Positions 13,600 through 23,096 of a DNA stretch of 64,000 bases are shown here, in pieces. The notes below the pieces were generated by a model that had not been told where the DNA came from, made no database searches, and saw only the letters and a list, made by a program, of their open reading frames with translations. The DNA comes from Mesorhizobium sp. CAU 1732 (GTDB taxonomy: Bacteria > Pseudomonadota > Alphaproteobacteria > Rhizobiales > Rhizobiaceae). The stretch is taken from contig NZ_JBDQQR010000002.1 in the NCBI RefSeq assembly GCF_039888675.1, forward strand, positions 756,071 to 820,070, in the 5' to 3' direction. The first letter of the stretch is position 1. Each line of letters opens with the position of its first letter. Position numbers and translations under genes: made by a program.

Positions 13600-14769
13600 T
13601 CAGGCGCGAGCAGATGCCGACCGTGCGGCGTCGAGCCAGTCGCGGCTCTGCATTTCCGTCAGGCGCGAAGCCGTGCGGGCGAATTCGAACGCCTCGGTTC
13701 CGACCCTGCCGGTATAGAGCTCTTCCGGCGCGGTTTCCGCGCTGGCGACCAGCCTGATATTGTGGTCGTAGAGCGTGTCGATCAGCAGGATGAAGCGCTT
13801 CGCCTCGTTTCGCCTGTCCTGGCCCATCGCCGGGATGCAATCGACGAAGATCGTGTCGAACCGCGCCGCGATGGCGAGATAGTCGCGCGCGGCGAGCGGC
13901 CTGCTGCACAGATCGTCGAAGCCGAACCGCGCAACGGTACCGTTGGCGCGCGGGACGATCACCTCGCGGCCCTTCACCGCCAGCCTGACCTCGGCGGTGT
14001 CGTGGCCGGATGTCGCCGCGTTCCATGCTTCGTCCATGAGACGGTCCGCCTCCGGGCCGCATGGCGTGACGTAGACCGGCATCTGGTCGAGCTTGCGGCG
14101 GCGGTAGTCGACCGGGCCGTCGAGGCTCATGACGTTGACGTGGCGCTCCAGGATGTCGATGAACGGTTCAAACAAGGCCCGGTTCAGCCCGTCCCGGTAG
14201 AGATCGCGCGGCGCGACATTGGACGTGGCGACGAGCACCACGCCGTTTGCGAACAGGCTGGAGAACAGCCGTGACAGCACCATCGCGTCCGCGATGTCGG
14301 TCACGGTAAACTCGTCAAAGCACAGCACCCACGCCTCTTCGGCGAGCGCCTTGGCCACCGGCGGGATCGGATCGGTCTCCTTGGTGTCGCCGCGCTTGAG
14401 CGCTTCGCGATGCCGCTGGATGCGGTCGTGAACGTCGGCCATGAAGTCGTTGAAATGCGCCCGGCGCTTCCGCTTCACCGGCACCAGATCATAGAACATG
14501 TCCATCAGCATGGTCTTGCCGCGACCGACGCCGCCATGAAGATAGAGCCCCTTCACCGCCGCATGCGTCGGCGCGCGCTTGGCGAAGAGCCAGCCCAGGG
14601 CGCTCGATTTGTGCGCAAGGCGACGCGAGGCCACGTCCTCGATCAGGCGATCGAGCGCACCGACGATAGCCAGTTGCTCGGCGTCGACGCGCAAGGTGCC
14701 GACGCTTTCGAGATGGTCATAGGCCTGCCGTACGGTACGGTGTGTCGACACGCCGTCGAGCGAAGACAT
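13600..14769 (-). CDS. zapE: cell division protein ZapE (AFG1-like ATPase)
   Basis: Cytoplasmic P-loop ATPase that acts on Z-ring dynamics in Gram-negative bacteria and is related to mitochondrial AFG1/LACE1. The 389 residues show Walker A GGVGRGKT (79-86), Walker B in VLCFDEFTVTDIADAM, and SNVAPRDLYRDGLNR, a highly conserved family block. Its place directly upstream of mdh is the standard order in Rhizobiales. Confidence 0.93.
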   Translation of the reverse strand: MSSLDGVSTHRTVRQAYDHLESVGTLRVDAEQLAIVGALDRLIEDVASRRLAHKSSALGWLFAKRAPTHAAVKGLYLHGGVGRGKTMLMDMFYDLVPVKRKRRAHFNDFMADVHDRIQRHREALKRGDTKETDPIPPVAKALAEEAWVLCFDEFTVTDIADAMVLSRLFSSLFANGVVLVATSNVAPRDLYRDGLNRALFEPFIDILERHVNVMSLDGPVDYRRRKLDQMPVYVTPCGPEADRLMDEAWNAATSGHDTAEVRLAVKGREVIVPRANGTVARFGFDDLCSRPLAARDYLAIAARFDTIFVDCIPAMGQDRRNEAKRFILLIDTLYDHNIRLVASAETAPEELYTGRVGTEAFEFARTASRLTEMQSRDWLDAARSASARA

Positions 14770-14805
14770 CGTCTGGTCCTGATTGCGAGGCCGGGGCCGC
14801 CTTCG

Positions 14806-15357
14806 TCAGCGCGCGAGCGAAACCGGGACGCCGCTGGTCGTCTGGCCGTCGAAGCGCGAGCCGCCCGCCGATTGCAGACGGGCGATCACGCCGCCGCCCT
14901 CGTCATAGAGCGCAAGCTGGCTGCCTTCGACGTTCCACGACTTCACGCCGTCGAGCGGAGCGGGGCAACGCAGGGGACCGGCGCGGAAGCCCTGGCCGAA
15001 GCGCGTCTGGGGCGTCGCGACACGGCAGCTCTGGCCGGACACGGTGGCGTTCCACACGCCGGCGACGCTGCCAGCCGTGACGGCCGGCGCATTCGGGTCG
15101 ACGGCCGCCATCTGGGTGCCGCCGGGAGGCGCCATTGGGTCGGCGCCCGGAGCGGCGGGGAACTGCGAGGGATTCGCCGCTCCCGGCTGAGCCGGCGGCG
15201 GCAACTGGCCCGCCGTCACCGTCCCGGCCGGAGCCGGTGAAAGCGGAGCAGGGGCGACGGGTCGCGTATCCATGCTGGTGAAACGGTCGCTTTGACAACC
15301 GGCAAGAGCCAGCGCCAATCCCGCCGTTGCGAGGATGCCCGTGAACTTGAAACCCAT
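14806..15357 (-). CDS. omp19: Omp19-like outer-membrane lipoprotein, Inh-type protease inhibitor
   Basis: The 183-residue protein has a lipoprotein signal (ALALAGCQS, lipidated Cys about 20), a Pro/Ala-rich linker, and a C-terminal domain closely like Brucella Omp19. The shared stretch runs GVWNATVSGQSCRVATPQ, the FGQGFRAGPLRCP segment with the second Cys of the disulfide, and RFDGQTTSG. Brucella Omp19 inhibits host proteases and belongs to the AprI/Inh beta-barrel family. Here the role may be protection against self or competitor proteases. The start at 15357 has GGAGGG upstream. Confidence 0.88.
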   Translation of the reverse strand: MGFKFTGILATAGLALALAGCQSDRFTSMDTRPVAPAPLSPAPAGTVTAGQLPPPAQPGAANPSQFPAAPGADPMAPPGGTQMAAVDPNAPAVTAGSVAGVWNATVSGQSCRVATPQTRFGQGFRAGPLRCPAPLDGVKSWNVEGSQLALYDEGGGVIARLQSAGGSRFDGQTTSGVPVSLAR

Positions 15358-15500
15358 AAATTCCCTCCGTCGCTGCGGATATGCCGCGCTCTGGTTCTCG
15401 AAAAACAAAGCCCCTTCATCGCCAGAATAGTGGCGATCTTTGGAAGAATCCAACGCATAGCGTTAATTAAGAGTTCCCTGAAGAAGATTCCGTTGACATT

Positions 15501-15944
15501 TCAGTCGTCCGACGCAGCACTTGGGACGAAGACATAGCCTTCCGGCGATAGGATGTGGCACTCGCGAAGCCCATGTGGCTTGTCGATGGAGGCCGACAGG
15601 ACCGTGTGGCCCGCTTGGCGCGCGCGTTCCTCGACACGATCGGGATCCGCGCCGTAGAGCCTTATCTCGATGCCCGCGCCGCGTACATCCGCTCCGGTCA
15701 CCGATCCCGCCATCTCGTGATCCTGGTAGGAGTGGTCGGCATGCAGCATGAAAACCGAACCCAGAATCTCGATCGCCGCAAAATCCTCATCGACATAAAT
15801 GGTATTGGCCCCAAGCACCTCGCGGCAGAAGACCTCCATCGCCGCCATGTCGGCGACGAGCAGGTTGACGCCGAGGCCGCGCGGCAGCGACCGGCCGAAA
15901 TCCGATGCCGTCATCCAGGGCTGTTTCGTTCGTTTCATGGCCAT
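15501..15944 (-). CDS. VOC (glyoxalase-like) family protein
   Basis: The 147 residues form one vicinal-oxygen-chelate domain: GLGVNLLVADMAAMEVFCREVLG, an AIEILGSVFMLHAD strand, IEIRLYGADPDRVEERARQAG and LSPEGYVFV. Possible metal ligands are His and Glu in FMLHADHSY and the C-terminal CHILSPEGY. The substrate is not deducible; such proteins include lactoylglutathione lyases, dioxygenases and resistance proteins. GAGGGA lies upstream of ATG 15944. It is divergent from the metallo-hydrolase gene. Confidence 0.75.
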   Translation of the reverse strand: MAMKRTKQPWMTASDFGRSLPRGLGVNLLVADMAAMEVFCREVLGANTIYVDEDFAAIEILGSVFMLHADHSYQDHEMAGSVTGADVRGAGIEIRLYGADPDRVEERARQAGHTVLSASIDKPHGLRECHILSPEGYVFVPSAASDD

Positions 15945-16016
15945 TATCGATCAATCCCTCGCGAGCGGTGCAGCGTCCGGTTGCGCCGGTTCGAATGATC
16001 ACTATCTTCGCGCCCC

Positions 16017-17096
16017 ATGAATAGACGCAGTTTGATGAAATGGCTGGGGCTGGGCAGTGCGGCGGCACTGACCGGAGGCGTGGCAATGAAAAAAGCGCAT
16101 GCGGGAAACCGTTACTACTCCGGGCCACCGAGCGACCATTTCGACGGCACGGTGTTCTTCAACCCCAACGGACAGCCGCCCGGAAACTTTTCCGATCTCC
16201 TGCGCTGGCAATTCGGCGGCGGGCGTGCGGCATGGCCGGGAGGCTGGGAAAGCCCCCACCCGCCGGTCAAGCCCGAGACCCGCGTCGATGGCGCACGCCT
16301 CGTCGTCACGATGGTCGGTCACGCGACGATGCTGATCCAGACAGCGGGGTTGAACATCCTGACCGATCCGGTCTGGTCCGTCCGCACCTCGCCGGTGGGG
16401 TTCATAGGCCCGAAACGCGCTGGTTCGCCGGGCATCGCCTTCGACGACCTGCCGCCGATCGACCTCGTGCTCCTGAGCCACAACCACTACGACCATCTCG
16501 ACCTGATGACGCTCGGGCGGCTGCGCGCGCGGCACAATCCGCACGTCATCACGCCACTCGGCAACGACACGATCGTCAAGCAGCACGTGCCGGGCATGGC
16601 GATTTCGGCGCATGACTGGGGCGACACCGTCCGCTTCCGCGACGTGCCGATCCATCTGGAGCCTGCCCACCACTGGTCGGCGCGCGGGCTTGGCGACCGC
16701 CGCATGGCGCTGTGGAGCGCCTTCGTCATCGCAGCGCCGGGCGGCAAGATTTACGTCATCGGCGACACCGGCTTTCACGACGGCATCAATTATCGTGCGG
16801 CAGCCGAGAAGCATGGCGGCTTCCGCCTCGCGATCCTGCCGATCGGTGCGTACGAGCCGCGCTGGTTCATGAAGTTCCAGCACCAGAACCCCGACGAGGC
16901 GGTGCAGGGCATGCTCCTCTCGAAGGCGCAATACGCGATCGGCCATCACTGGAGCACGTTCCAGCTCACCAACGAGCCGATGAACGCCCCGCGCGATCAT
17001 CTGCACGCGGCGCTCGACCGGCACGGCGTCGATCGCGACCGTTTCAGGGCGATGCTGTCCGGCGAGGTCTGGGACATTCCGGCCGCCAGCGTCTGA
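16017..17096 (+). CDS. MBL-fold metal-dependent hydrolase, NAPE-PLD-like
   Basis: The 359 residues carry an N-terminal twin-Arg-like hydrophobic signal (NRRSLMKWLGLGSAAALTGG) and a metallo-beta-lactamase domain. Zinc ligands SHNHYDHLD sit at residues 154-162 (His155, His157, Asp159, His160), with later PAHHWSARG, IGDTGFHDG and AIGHHWSTFQL. This arrangement is typical of the NAPE-PLD/RomA-like group acting on phosphoester or lipid substrates; the actual substrate is unknown. It is probably periplasmic or membrane-attached. The ribosome binding site is weak; ATG 16035 is an alternative start. Confidence 0.85.
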   Translation: MNRRSLMKWLGLGSAAALTGGVAMKKAHAGNRYYSGPPSDHFDGTVFFNPNGQPPGNFSDLLRWQFGGGRAAWPGGWESPHPPVKPETRVDGARLVVTMVGHATMLIQTAGLNILTDPVWSVRTSPVGFIGPKRAGSPGIAFDDLPPIDLVLLSHNHYDHLDLMTLGRLRARHNPHVITPLGNDTIVKQHVPGMAISAHDWGDTVRFRDVPIHLEPAHHWSARGLGDRRMALWSAFVIAAPGGKIYVIGDTGFHDGINYRAAAEKHGGFRLAILPIGAYEPRWFMKFQHQNPDEAVQGMLLSKAQYAIGHHWSTFQLTNEPMNAPRDHLHAALDRHGVDRDRFRAMLSGEVWDIPAASV

Positions 17097-17191
17097 GCGC
17101 CCGGAATTCCCTCATCCAGCCTGCGCGTTGATCGCGTGAGCGGCGGGCTCGACACTGGTAATCGGCAGGCTTTTCCGCCATATAGCGGCGA

Positions 17192-18076
17192 ATGAGCACG
17201 CGCGCACCCTTTGCCCGGATGAACGGAATCGGCAACGAGATCATCGTTGCCGACATGCGCGGCCGTGCCGATCGCATCTCGCCTGCCGCAGCCATCGCGC
17301 TCGCTGCCGACCCCGCAACCCGTTTCGACCAGATCATGGCCATTCACGATCCTCGGACGCAGGGCACCCGGAACTATATCGAGATTCTCAACGCGGATGG
17401 CAGCCACGCGCAGGCCTGCGGCAACGGAACCCGGTGCGTCGTGCAGGCGCTGGCGGCCGAAACCGGCGAGAAGACCTTCACCTTCGAGACCGTCGCCGGC
17501 ATCCTCAACGCAGTCGAGCATGAGGACGGGCTGATCTCCGTCGATCTCGGCAAGCCGCGCTTCGGCTGGCAGGACATCCCGCTCGCCGAGGAATTTCGTG
17601 ATACGCGGATGATCGAGCTCCAGATCGGACCGATCGACGCGCCGATCCTGCATTCGCCGTCGGTCGCCTCGATGGGCAACCCGCACGCGATCTTCTGGGT
17701 CGATGAGGACGTCTGGTCCTACGACCTCGAGCGCTTCGGGCCGATGCTGGAGAACCACCCGATCTTCCCCGAGCGCGCCAACATCACCATCGCGCAGGTC
17801 ACGTCCCGCGACACGATGACGATCCGCACATGGGAACGCGGCGCGGGCCTGACGCTCGCCTGCGGCTCGGCCGCCTGTGCCGCCGCCGTCTCCGCCGCAC
17901 GCACCGGGCGAACCGGCCGCACCGTCACGGTCACCGCGCCGAGCGGCGGCCAGTTGCAGATCGAATGGCGCGCCGACGATCACGTCGTCATGACCGGACC
18001 GGCCGAGTGGGAATTTTCCGGCTTCTTCGATCCCGCCACCGGCGCGTGGGAGCGCGAGACCGAGGGCGTTGCATGA
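17192..18076 (+). CDS. dapF: diaminopimelate epimerase
   Basis: Interconverts LL- and meso-diaminopimelate for lysine and peptidoglycan. The two active-site cysteines are visible: Cys76 in QACGNGTRC and Cys224 in LACGSAACA. Other blocks are the N-terminal [11 protein letters not shown] and [10 protein letters not shown]. Length (294 aa) is normal. The gene is first in the rightward block with mtaB, ftsY and the septation protein, separated from mtaB by a large inverted repeat. Confidence 0.96.
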   Translation: MSTRAPFARMNGIGNEIIVADMRGRADRISPAAAIALAADPATRFDQIMAIHDPRTQGTRNYIEILNADGSHAQACGNGTRCVVQALAAETGEKTFTFETVAGILNAVEHEDGLISVDLGKPRFGWQDIPLAEEFRDTRMIELQIGPIDAPILHSPSVASMGNPHAIFWVDEDVWSYDLERFGPMLENHPIFPERANITIAQVTSRDTMTIRTWERGAGLTLACGSAACAAAVSAARTGRTGRTVTVTAPSGGQLQIEWRADDHVVMTGPAEWEFSGFFDPATGAWERETEGVA

Positions 18077-18097
18077 CTGGACAAGTTTTTGTCGAGT

Positions 18098-18240
18098 TGA
18101 CCCCCACCCTGTATCCCTCCCCACAAGGGGGAGGGGGGCATGGGCGCCGAGTTCACACTTTCAGCACAACGCCAAGCGGATTGGGCGCAACGATGACGAC
18201 CTCCCTCCCCCTTGTGGGGAGGGATAAAGGGTGGGGGTCT
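18098..18240. repeat. large intergenic inverted repeat (about 41-bp arms)
   Basis: Arms 18098-18138 and 18201-18240 are almost perfect reverse complements, built of ACCCCCACCCT and CCCTCCCCAC followed by a G-run, with a 62-bp spacer. This GC-run type of palindromic intergenic element is common in rhizobial genomes (recognition). The right arm reaches to 21 bp before mtaB. It could act as an attenuator or mRNA-stability element between dapF and mtaB. Confidence 0.75.
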
Positions 18241-18260
18241 GCCGCTCCCAACGCATCCCC

Positions 18261-19550
18261 ATGACCAAGGGCATCGACGTCGTCACCTTCGGCTGCCGCC
18301 TCAACACCTACGAATCCGAGGTGATGCGGCGTGAAGCGACCGCTGCCGGGCTGGGCCAGCTCGCCGACGGCGCGGTGATCTTCAACACCTGTGCCGTTAC
18401 CGGCGAAGCCGTCCGCCAGGCAAAGCAGGCGATCCGCAAAGCCCGCCGCGACAATCCCGGCACGCGCATCATCGTCACGGGCTGCGCCGCGCAGACAGAC
18501 CCGGATGCATTCGTGGCGATGGACGAGGTCGATCTCGTTCTCGGCAACGAGGAAAAGCTTGCAAGCCACAATTACCGCGCGCTTCCCGATTTCGGCGTCA
18601 ACCAGTTCGAGAAGGCGCGCGTCAACGACATCATGTCGGTGACGGAGACCGCCGGCCATCTCGTGGATGCCATTGAAGGCCGCGCCCGCGCCTTCGTGCA
18701 GGTGCAGAATGGCTGCGATCACCGCTGCACCTTCTGCATCATCCCGTACGGACGCGGCAATTCGCGCTCGGTTCCAATGGGCGCCGTCGTCGAACAGATC
18801 AAGCGCCTCGCCGGCAATGGCTATGCGGAAGTGGTGCTGTCGGGCGTCGACATGACCAGCTACGGCGCCGACCTGCCGGGCGCTCCGCGTCTTGGCAGAC
18901 TGGTGCGGACGATCCTGCGCCAGGTTCCCGATCTGGCGCGGCTTCGCCTGTCCTCGATCGATTCCATCGAAGCCGACGAGGATCTGATGGAGGCGCTCGC
19001 CACCGAATCCCGGCTGATGCCGCATCTCCATCTGTCGCTCCAGGCGGGCGACGACATGATCCTGAAGCGCATGAAGCGCCGTCATCTGCGCGACGATTCC
19101 ATCCGGTTTTGCGAAGACGTTCGCCGGCTAAGACCTGACATCGTCTTCGGCGCCGACATCATCGCAGGATTTCCGACCGAGACGGACGCGATGTTCGAGA
19201 ACTCGCTGAAGATCGTCGACGAATGCGGACTGACGCACCTGCATGTCTTCCCGTTCAGCCCACGCGACGGCACGCCCGCCGCGCGCATGCCGCAGCTCGA
19301 TCGCAGCATCGTCAAGGCGCGCGCGAAGCGGCTCCGCGCGGCAGGGGACGCGGCCTATCGCACGCATCTCGGCGCGCTGGTCGGTTCGCGCCAGCGTATT
19401 CTCGTCGAGCGAGAAGGCCTGGGCCGCACCGAGGGTTTCACCCTCGCCGCAATCAATGCCGGATCGCCCGGCGCAATCGTGGATGCTGTCGTGACCGGCC
19501 ATGATGGCGAGCGGCTGGCCACGATGACCGCCGCCGCGCAGGCGGCCTGA
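18261..19550 (+). CDS. mtaB: tRNA t6A37 methylthiotransferase
   Basis: Radical-SAM enzyme that converts t6A37 to ms2t6A37 in tRNAs reading ANN codons. The N-terminal UPF0004 domain has its three Fe-S cysteines (FGCRLNT, NTCAVTG, VTGCAAQ). The radical-SAM cluster lies in GCDHRCTFCIIPYGRGNSR, and a C-terminal TRAM-like segment follows. The start at 18261 (MTKGIDVVTFGC) is chosen because upstream in-frame codons lie within the inverted repeat. The ribosome binding site is poor, so translation may depend on the repeat or on coupling to dapF. Confidence 0.92.
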   Translation: MTKGIDVVTFGCRLNTYESEVMRREATAAGLGQLADGAVIFNTCAVTGEAVRQAKQAIRKARRDNPGTRIIVTGCAAQTDPDAFVAMDEVDLVLGNEEKLASHNYRALPDFGVNQFEKARVNDIMSVTETAGHLVDAIEGRARAFVQVQNGCDHRCTFCIIPYGRGNSRSVPMGAVVEQIKRLAGNGYAEVVLSGVDMTSYGADLPGAPRLGRLVRTILRQVPDLARLRLSSIDSIEADEDLMEALATESRLMPHLHLSLQAGDDMILKRMKRRHLRDDSIRFCEDVRRLRPDIVFGADIIAGFPTETDAMFENSLKIVDECGLTHLHVFPFSPRDGTPAARMPQLDRSIVKARAKRLRAAGDAAYRTHLGALVGSRQRILVEREGLGRTEGFTLAAINAGSPGAIVDAVVTGHDGERLATMTAAAQAA

Positions 19551-19558
19551 GGACGTTC

Positions 19559-21490
19559 ATGGCTCTGGGTTTCATCAAGAAGATTTTTTCCTTCGGCAGG
19601 AAGGAGGTCGTGGAAGCGCCGGTCGAGCAGATCCCGGAAATCCACCCTCCCCTCGACGGCACGGATCCGGCCGAAGCCCAGGTGACGGATGCGCAGTCGA
19701 CCCCGACGCTGCCCACCGACCCTGCCCATAACGCCCCGGCCGAACTGCCCGTACCCAGTGAGGCACCTGTCGAGGGTCCGGTTCCGGAGTTCCTGAAGCA
19801 GCCGGACGCGGTTGAAACGGCTCCGTCCGTTCCCGAGCCGCTGCCGATAGAAACGACACCGACGGAAATCGCTCCTGCCGAGACAAGCGTATTGCAGCCG
19901 CTTGAGCCAGCAGTGGAACCTCCTGTTCTTCCGGAGCCAGTTCCCGTTTCGGACGAGCTGCTCAAAACTCCTGAGCCAGTTCCTGCGCCCGTTTCCATCG
20001 ATACGACGCCGCAGACCGCCCCGGTCGAGCCGGAGCCCAGGCCGGTCGAGGTTCCCGTCCCGCCCGCCGAGCCGGAGCCCGTCGTTCCGCCGGAAGAACC
20101 TGCGCCACCGGTGCCGGACGTTCCCGAACCAGCCGAGCCGGAGCCAGAGATTCCGCCCGCTCCGCGTCCAGTGCCGGAAGTCCCGATCGAGGTGCCTGAG
20201 CCACCGCGCGAGGTGCCTGAGCCGCCGCGCGAAATTCCCGAACCTGAGCCCGTGGAACCCGCCGCGCCGCCGCTGGAAGTCCCACCGACGCCCGCTCCCG
20301 ATGCGCCGCTGAGCGAGCCGTTTGTCGCGCCCGAGCGGGAAATCCCCGCAGACACGCCCGCGCCTGTCTTGCCACAGCCCGTCGAGCCGGCTCCTGCCCC
20401 GATCCCCCCGACGCTAGACGAGCCTGCGGCGGTCGAACCCGTCAGCCTCGACGCGTCTCCGATTCCAGCAGCCATCCCGGCGAGCACGACACCGGCTGCC
20501 GGCAAGGTCACGGTGACGAAGTCTGTCGAGGCGAAGGCCGAGGCAGCACCTATCGTTCCAGTGCCCGCGCCCCGCACGCCGTGGTTCCAGCGTCTGCGCG
20601 AAGGACTGTCGCGCTCTTCGCGCGAGTTGCGCGACAACATCTCCGGCGTCTTCACCAAGCGCAAGCTGGACGAGGACACGCTTCAGGACCTCGAAGACGT
20701 GCTGATCCGCGCCGATCTCGGCATGGAGACGGCCATCCGCGTGACCGATTCGCTCTCGGCGAGCCGCTACGGCAAGGACATCTCCGATTCCGACGTCCGC
20801 ACCGTGATGGCGCAGGAGATCGAGAAGGTGTTGACGCCCGTCGCGCAGCCGCTCGAACTCGATTTGTCGCACAAGCCGCATGTCATCCTCGTCGTCGGCG
20901 TCAACGGCACCGGCAAGACGACGACGATCGGCAAGCTGGCCGCCAAGCTGACGGCTGGCGGCCTGTCGGTGACGCTCGCCGCTGGCGACACGTTCCGCGC
21001 CGCCGCCATCGAGCAGCTCAAGATCTGGGGCGAGCGCACCAACTCGCCCGTCGTCTCGTCCAAACTCGGCGCAGATGCGGCCGGCCTCGCATGGGACGCC
21101 TACGAGAAGGCCAAGCAGGCGGGCTCCGACGTGCTGATCATCGACACGGCCGGCAGGCTCCAGAACAAGACCGAGCTGATGGCCGAACTGGAAAAGATCG
21201 TGCGCGTGCTCGGCCGTCATGACCCAGAAGCGCCACATACTGTCCTTCAAACTGTCGACGCGACGACCGGCCAGAACGCCCTCAACCAGGTCGAGATCTT
21301 CCGCAACGTCGCGGGCGTGAATGGACTGGTGATGACGAAACTCGACGGCACGGCGCGCGGCGGCATTCTGGTGGCCATCGCGGCCAAGCACAAACTGCCG
21401 GTCTATTTCATCGGCGTCGGCGAACAGGTCGACGACCTCGAACCTTTCTCAGCCAGCGACTTCGCCAAAGCGATCGCGGGAGTAGCCTGA
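19559..21490 (+). CDS. ftsY: signal recognition particle receptor FtsY
   Basis: GTPase that docks ribosome-SRP complexes at the membrane translocon. The NG domain occupies the last 300 residues: [15 protein letters not shown] (P-loop), [19 protein letters not shown] and [10 protein letters not shown]. The first 330 residues form a very long Pro/Glu/Val-rich arm with repeated PEP and EVPEPPRE units; FtsY acidic arms vary, but this one is long (643 aa in total against about 500 in E. coli). The basic amphipathic start [15 protein letters not shown] would touch lipid. It begins 9 bp after mtaB. Confidence 0.95.
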   Translation: MALGFIKKIFSFGRKEVVEAPVEQIPEIHPPLDGTDPAEAQVTDAQSTPTLPTDPAHNAPAELPVPSEAPVEGPVPEFLKQPDAVETAPSVPEPLPIETTPTEIAPAETSVLQPLEPAVEPPVLPEPVPVSDELLKTPEPVPAPVSIDTTPQTAPVEPEPRPVEVPVPPAEPEPVVPPEEPAPPVPDVPEPAEPEPEIPPAPRPVPEVPIEVPEPPREVPEPPREIPEPEPVEPAAPPLEVPPTPAPDAPLSEPFVAPEREIPADTPAPVLPQPVEPAPAPIPPTLDEPAAVEPVSLDASPIPAAIPASTTPAAGKVTVTKSVEAKAEAAPIVPVPAPRTPWFQRLREGLSRSSRELRDNISGVFTKRKLDEDTLQDLEDVLIRADLGMETAIRVTDSLSASRYGKDISDSDVRTVMAQEIEKVLTPVAQPLELDLSHKPHVILVVGVNGTGKTTTIGKLAAKLTAGGLSVTLAAGDTFRAAAIEQLKIWGERTNSPVVSSKLGADAAGLAWDAYEKAKQAGSDVLIIDTAGRLQNKTELMAELEKIVRVLGRHDPEAPHTVLQTVDATTGQNALNQVEIFRNVAGVNGLVMTKLDGTARGGILVAIAAKHKLPVYFIGVGEQVDDLEPFSASDFAKAIAGVA

Positions 21491-22137
21491 TGGACGACCG
21501 CATACTCGAACGCGACCCCGCCGATCCGAAGAAGAAGGAAGTCAACGGCCTCCTCAAGCTCGCGCTGGAGCTCGGGCCGCTCCTGGTCTTCTTCTTCGCC
21601 AATGCGCGGGGCGAATCCCTCGTTCAGAGCTGGCCGGTGCTCGGCTCGTTCGGCGGGCCGATCTTCCTCGCCACCGGGCTCTTCATGATCGCGACCGCGA
21701 TCTCGCTCACCGTGTCGTGGATCCTGACGCGCTCGCTGCCCATCATGCCGCTGATCTCCGGCGTCGTGGTCTTCGTGTTCGGCGCGCTGACGCTCTGGCT
21801 GCAGGACGACGTGTTCATCAAGATGAAGCCCACCATCGTCAACACCATGTTCGGCGCAGTGCTTCTGGGCGGGCTCTTCTTCGGAAAGGCGCTGCTCGGC
21901 TACGTCTTCGATTCGGCCTTCAAGCTGGATGCCGAAGGCTGGCGCAAGCTGACCTTGCGCTGGGGCCTGTTCTTCTTGTTCCTGGCACTGATGAACGAAG
22001 TCGTCTGGCGCAATTTTTCGACCGACTTCTGGGTAGCCTTCAAGGTCTGGGGCACGATGCCCATCACGCTTCTGTTCACCTTCAGCCAGATGCCGCTGAT
22101 CATGCGTCATTCGCTGGAACAAAAGCCCGCGGAATAG
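21490..22137 (+). CDS. ispZ: septation protein A (YciB/IspZ)
   Basis: Integral inner-membrane protein of 215 residues with five to six hydrophobic segments. It has the family blocks [48 protein letters not shown] and [16 protein letters not shown]. Family members influence septation and envelope synthesis. Its ATG shares one base with the ftsY stop (TGATG), giving tight translational coupling. Confidence 0.93.
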   Translation: MDDRILERDPADPKKKEVNGLLKLALELGPLLVFFFANARGESLVQSWPVLGSFGGPIFLATGLFMIATAISLTVSWILTRSLPIMPLISGVVVFVFGALTLWLQDDVFIKMKPTIVNTMFGAVLLGGLFFGKALLGYVFDSAFKLDAEGWRKLTLRWGLFFLFLALMNEVVWRNFSTDFWVAFKVWGTMPITLLFTFSQMPLIMRHSLEQKPAE

Positions 22138-22150
22138 GGGGACGGCCCGA

Positions 22151-22765
22151 ATGGAATTCATCACGACGCACGAGGCGTTGCGCACGCACTACAAGCAGCC
22201 CGGCGACGGCGCCGTGCGCAAGCAACTGCCGACGCTGGACCACCATTCGAAATCCTTCATCGCGCGCAGTCCCTTCGTCCTGATCGGCACGTCCGACGAT
22301 GCCGGCAATGCCGACGTCACGCCGAAGGGCGACAAGCCCGGTTTCGTCGCGGTCCTCGACGATACCACGCTGGCGATCCCCGACCGGCCCGGCAACAACC
22401 GGCTCGACACATGGGAGAACCTGCTCGTCAATCCCGCGATCGGCCTGCTCTTCCTCATCCCCGGCATGAACGAGACGCTGCGCGTCAACGGTACGGCCAG
22501 GATCACGGCCGACGAAACCCTGCGCACCCGCTTCGCCATCGACGGCAAGCTGCCGATTTCGGTCCTGATCGTCACCGTGAAGGCGGCCTACATGCATTGC
22601 GCCAAGGCGTTCATGCGTTCCGACCTCTGGAAGCCGGACACCTGGCCCGAACGCTCGTCCATGCCGACCCTGGGCGAAATCCTGCGCGACCAGCTTGCGC
22701 TCGCCGACACCGCCGCCTCCGTGGATGCCAATCTCGACGAAGCCTACAAGAAGACGCTCTGGTAG
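22151..22765 (+). CDS. pyridoxamine 5'-phosphate oxidase-fold flavoprotein (MSMEG_1061-like)
   Basis: The 204 residues show the split-barrel FMN-binding fold. A helical start (HYKQPGDGAVRKQLPTLDHHSKSFI) is followed by SPFVLIGTSDDAGNADVTPKGDKPGF, NRLDTWENLLVNPAIGLLFLIPG and a C-terminal CAKAFMRSDLW. This matches the group of FMN-dependent PPOX proteins typified by mycobacterial MSMEG_1061. The reaction is unknown; probably a reductase of a small redox substrate. It starts 13 bp after the septation gene. Confidence 0.8.
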   Translation: MEFITTHEALRTHYKQPGDGAVRKQLPTLDHHSKSFIARSPFVLIGTSDDAGNADVTPKGDKPGFVAVLDDTTLAIPDRPGNNRLDTWENLLVNPAIGLLFLIPGMNETLRVNGTARITADETLRTRFAIDGKLPISVLIVTVKAAYMHCAKAFMRSDLWKPDTWPERSSMPTLGEILRDQLALADTAASVDANLDEAYKKTLW

Positions 22766-22779
22766 GCGTCGAGAGCATC

Positions 22780-22810
22780 GAACCGAAAGTGGAATCCGGT
22801 TTTCGGGTTC
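22780..22810. repeat. palindromic intergenic repeat
   Basis: GAACCGAAA (22780-22788) and TTTCGGGTTC (22801-22810) form a stem with one bulged base around a GTGGAATCCGGT loop. The pattern matches a palindrome found widely between genes in Rhizobiales (recognition). The rest of the 331-bp stretch 22766-23096 holds no gene I can support; it must contain the promoter of the GlxA-type gene. Confidence 0.5.
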
Positions 22811-23096
22811 TTCCGGTGCTCGAACAACGCCCGCACCACTGCCGCGCTCGAATTGCCCTAGTTTTCCCGATCCGCTGCCACCTGATCAAGCTCAACGCGC
22901 TGGTCGCGATGCCGAAAGGGAGCCGCCGCTTCCACCGCGTTATCCCGCGATCTCCCGGAGGACTCCCGATCGACAGGCCGGTCTGGATTGACAGTTCCGC
23001 GACAGTCATTGCCTTTTGACGACGAAAACTGTGGACTGCGCGACCGATGGCAACCTCAAGCACCGTCTCGCGAGGCTTCCTGCAAGAGGAAGAAAC

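Noticed and set aside
18098..18240. CRISPR-like repeat
   Set aside because: There are only two copies, in inverted orientation, with no array of spacers.
19453..20679. 408-residue Gly/Ser-rich leftward frame resembling a low-complexity surface protein
   Set aside because: Mirror of the Pro/Glu repeats of FtsY; composition is a by-product of the repeated codons.
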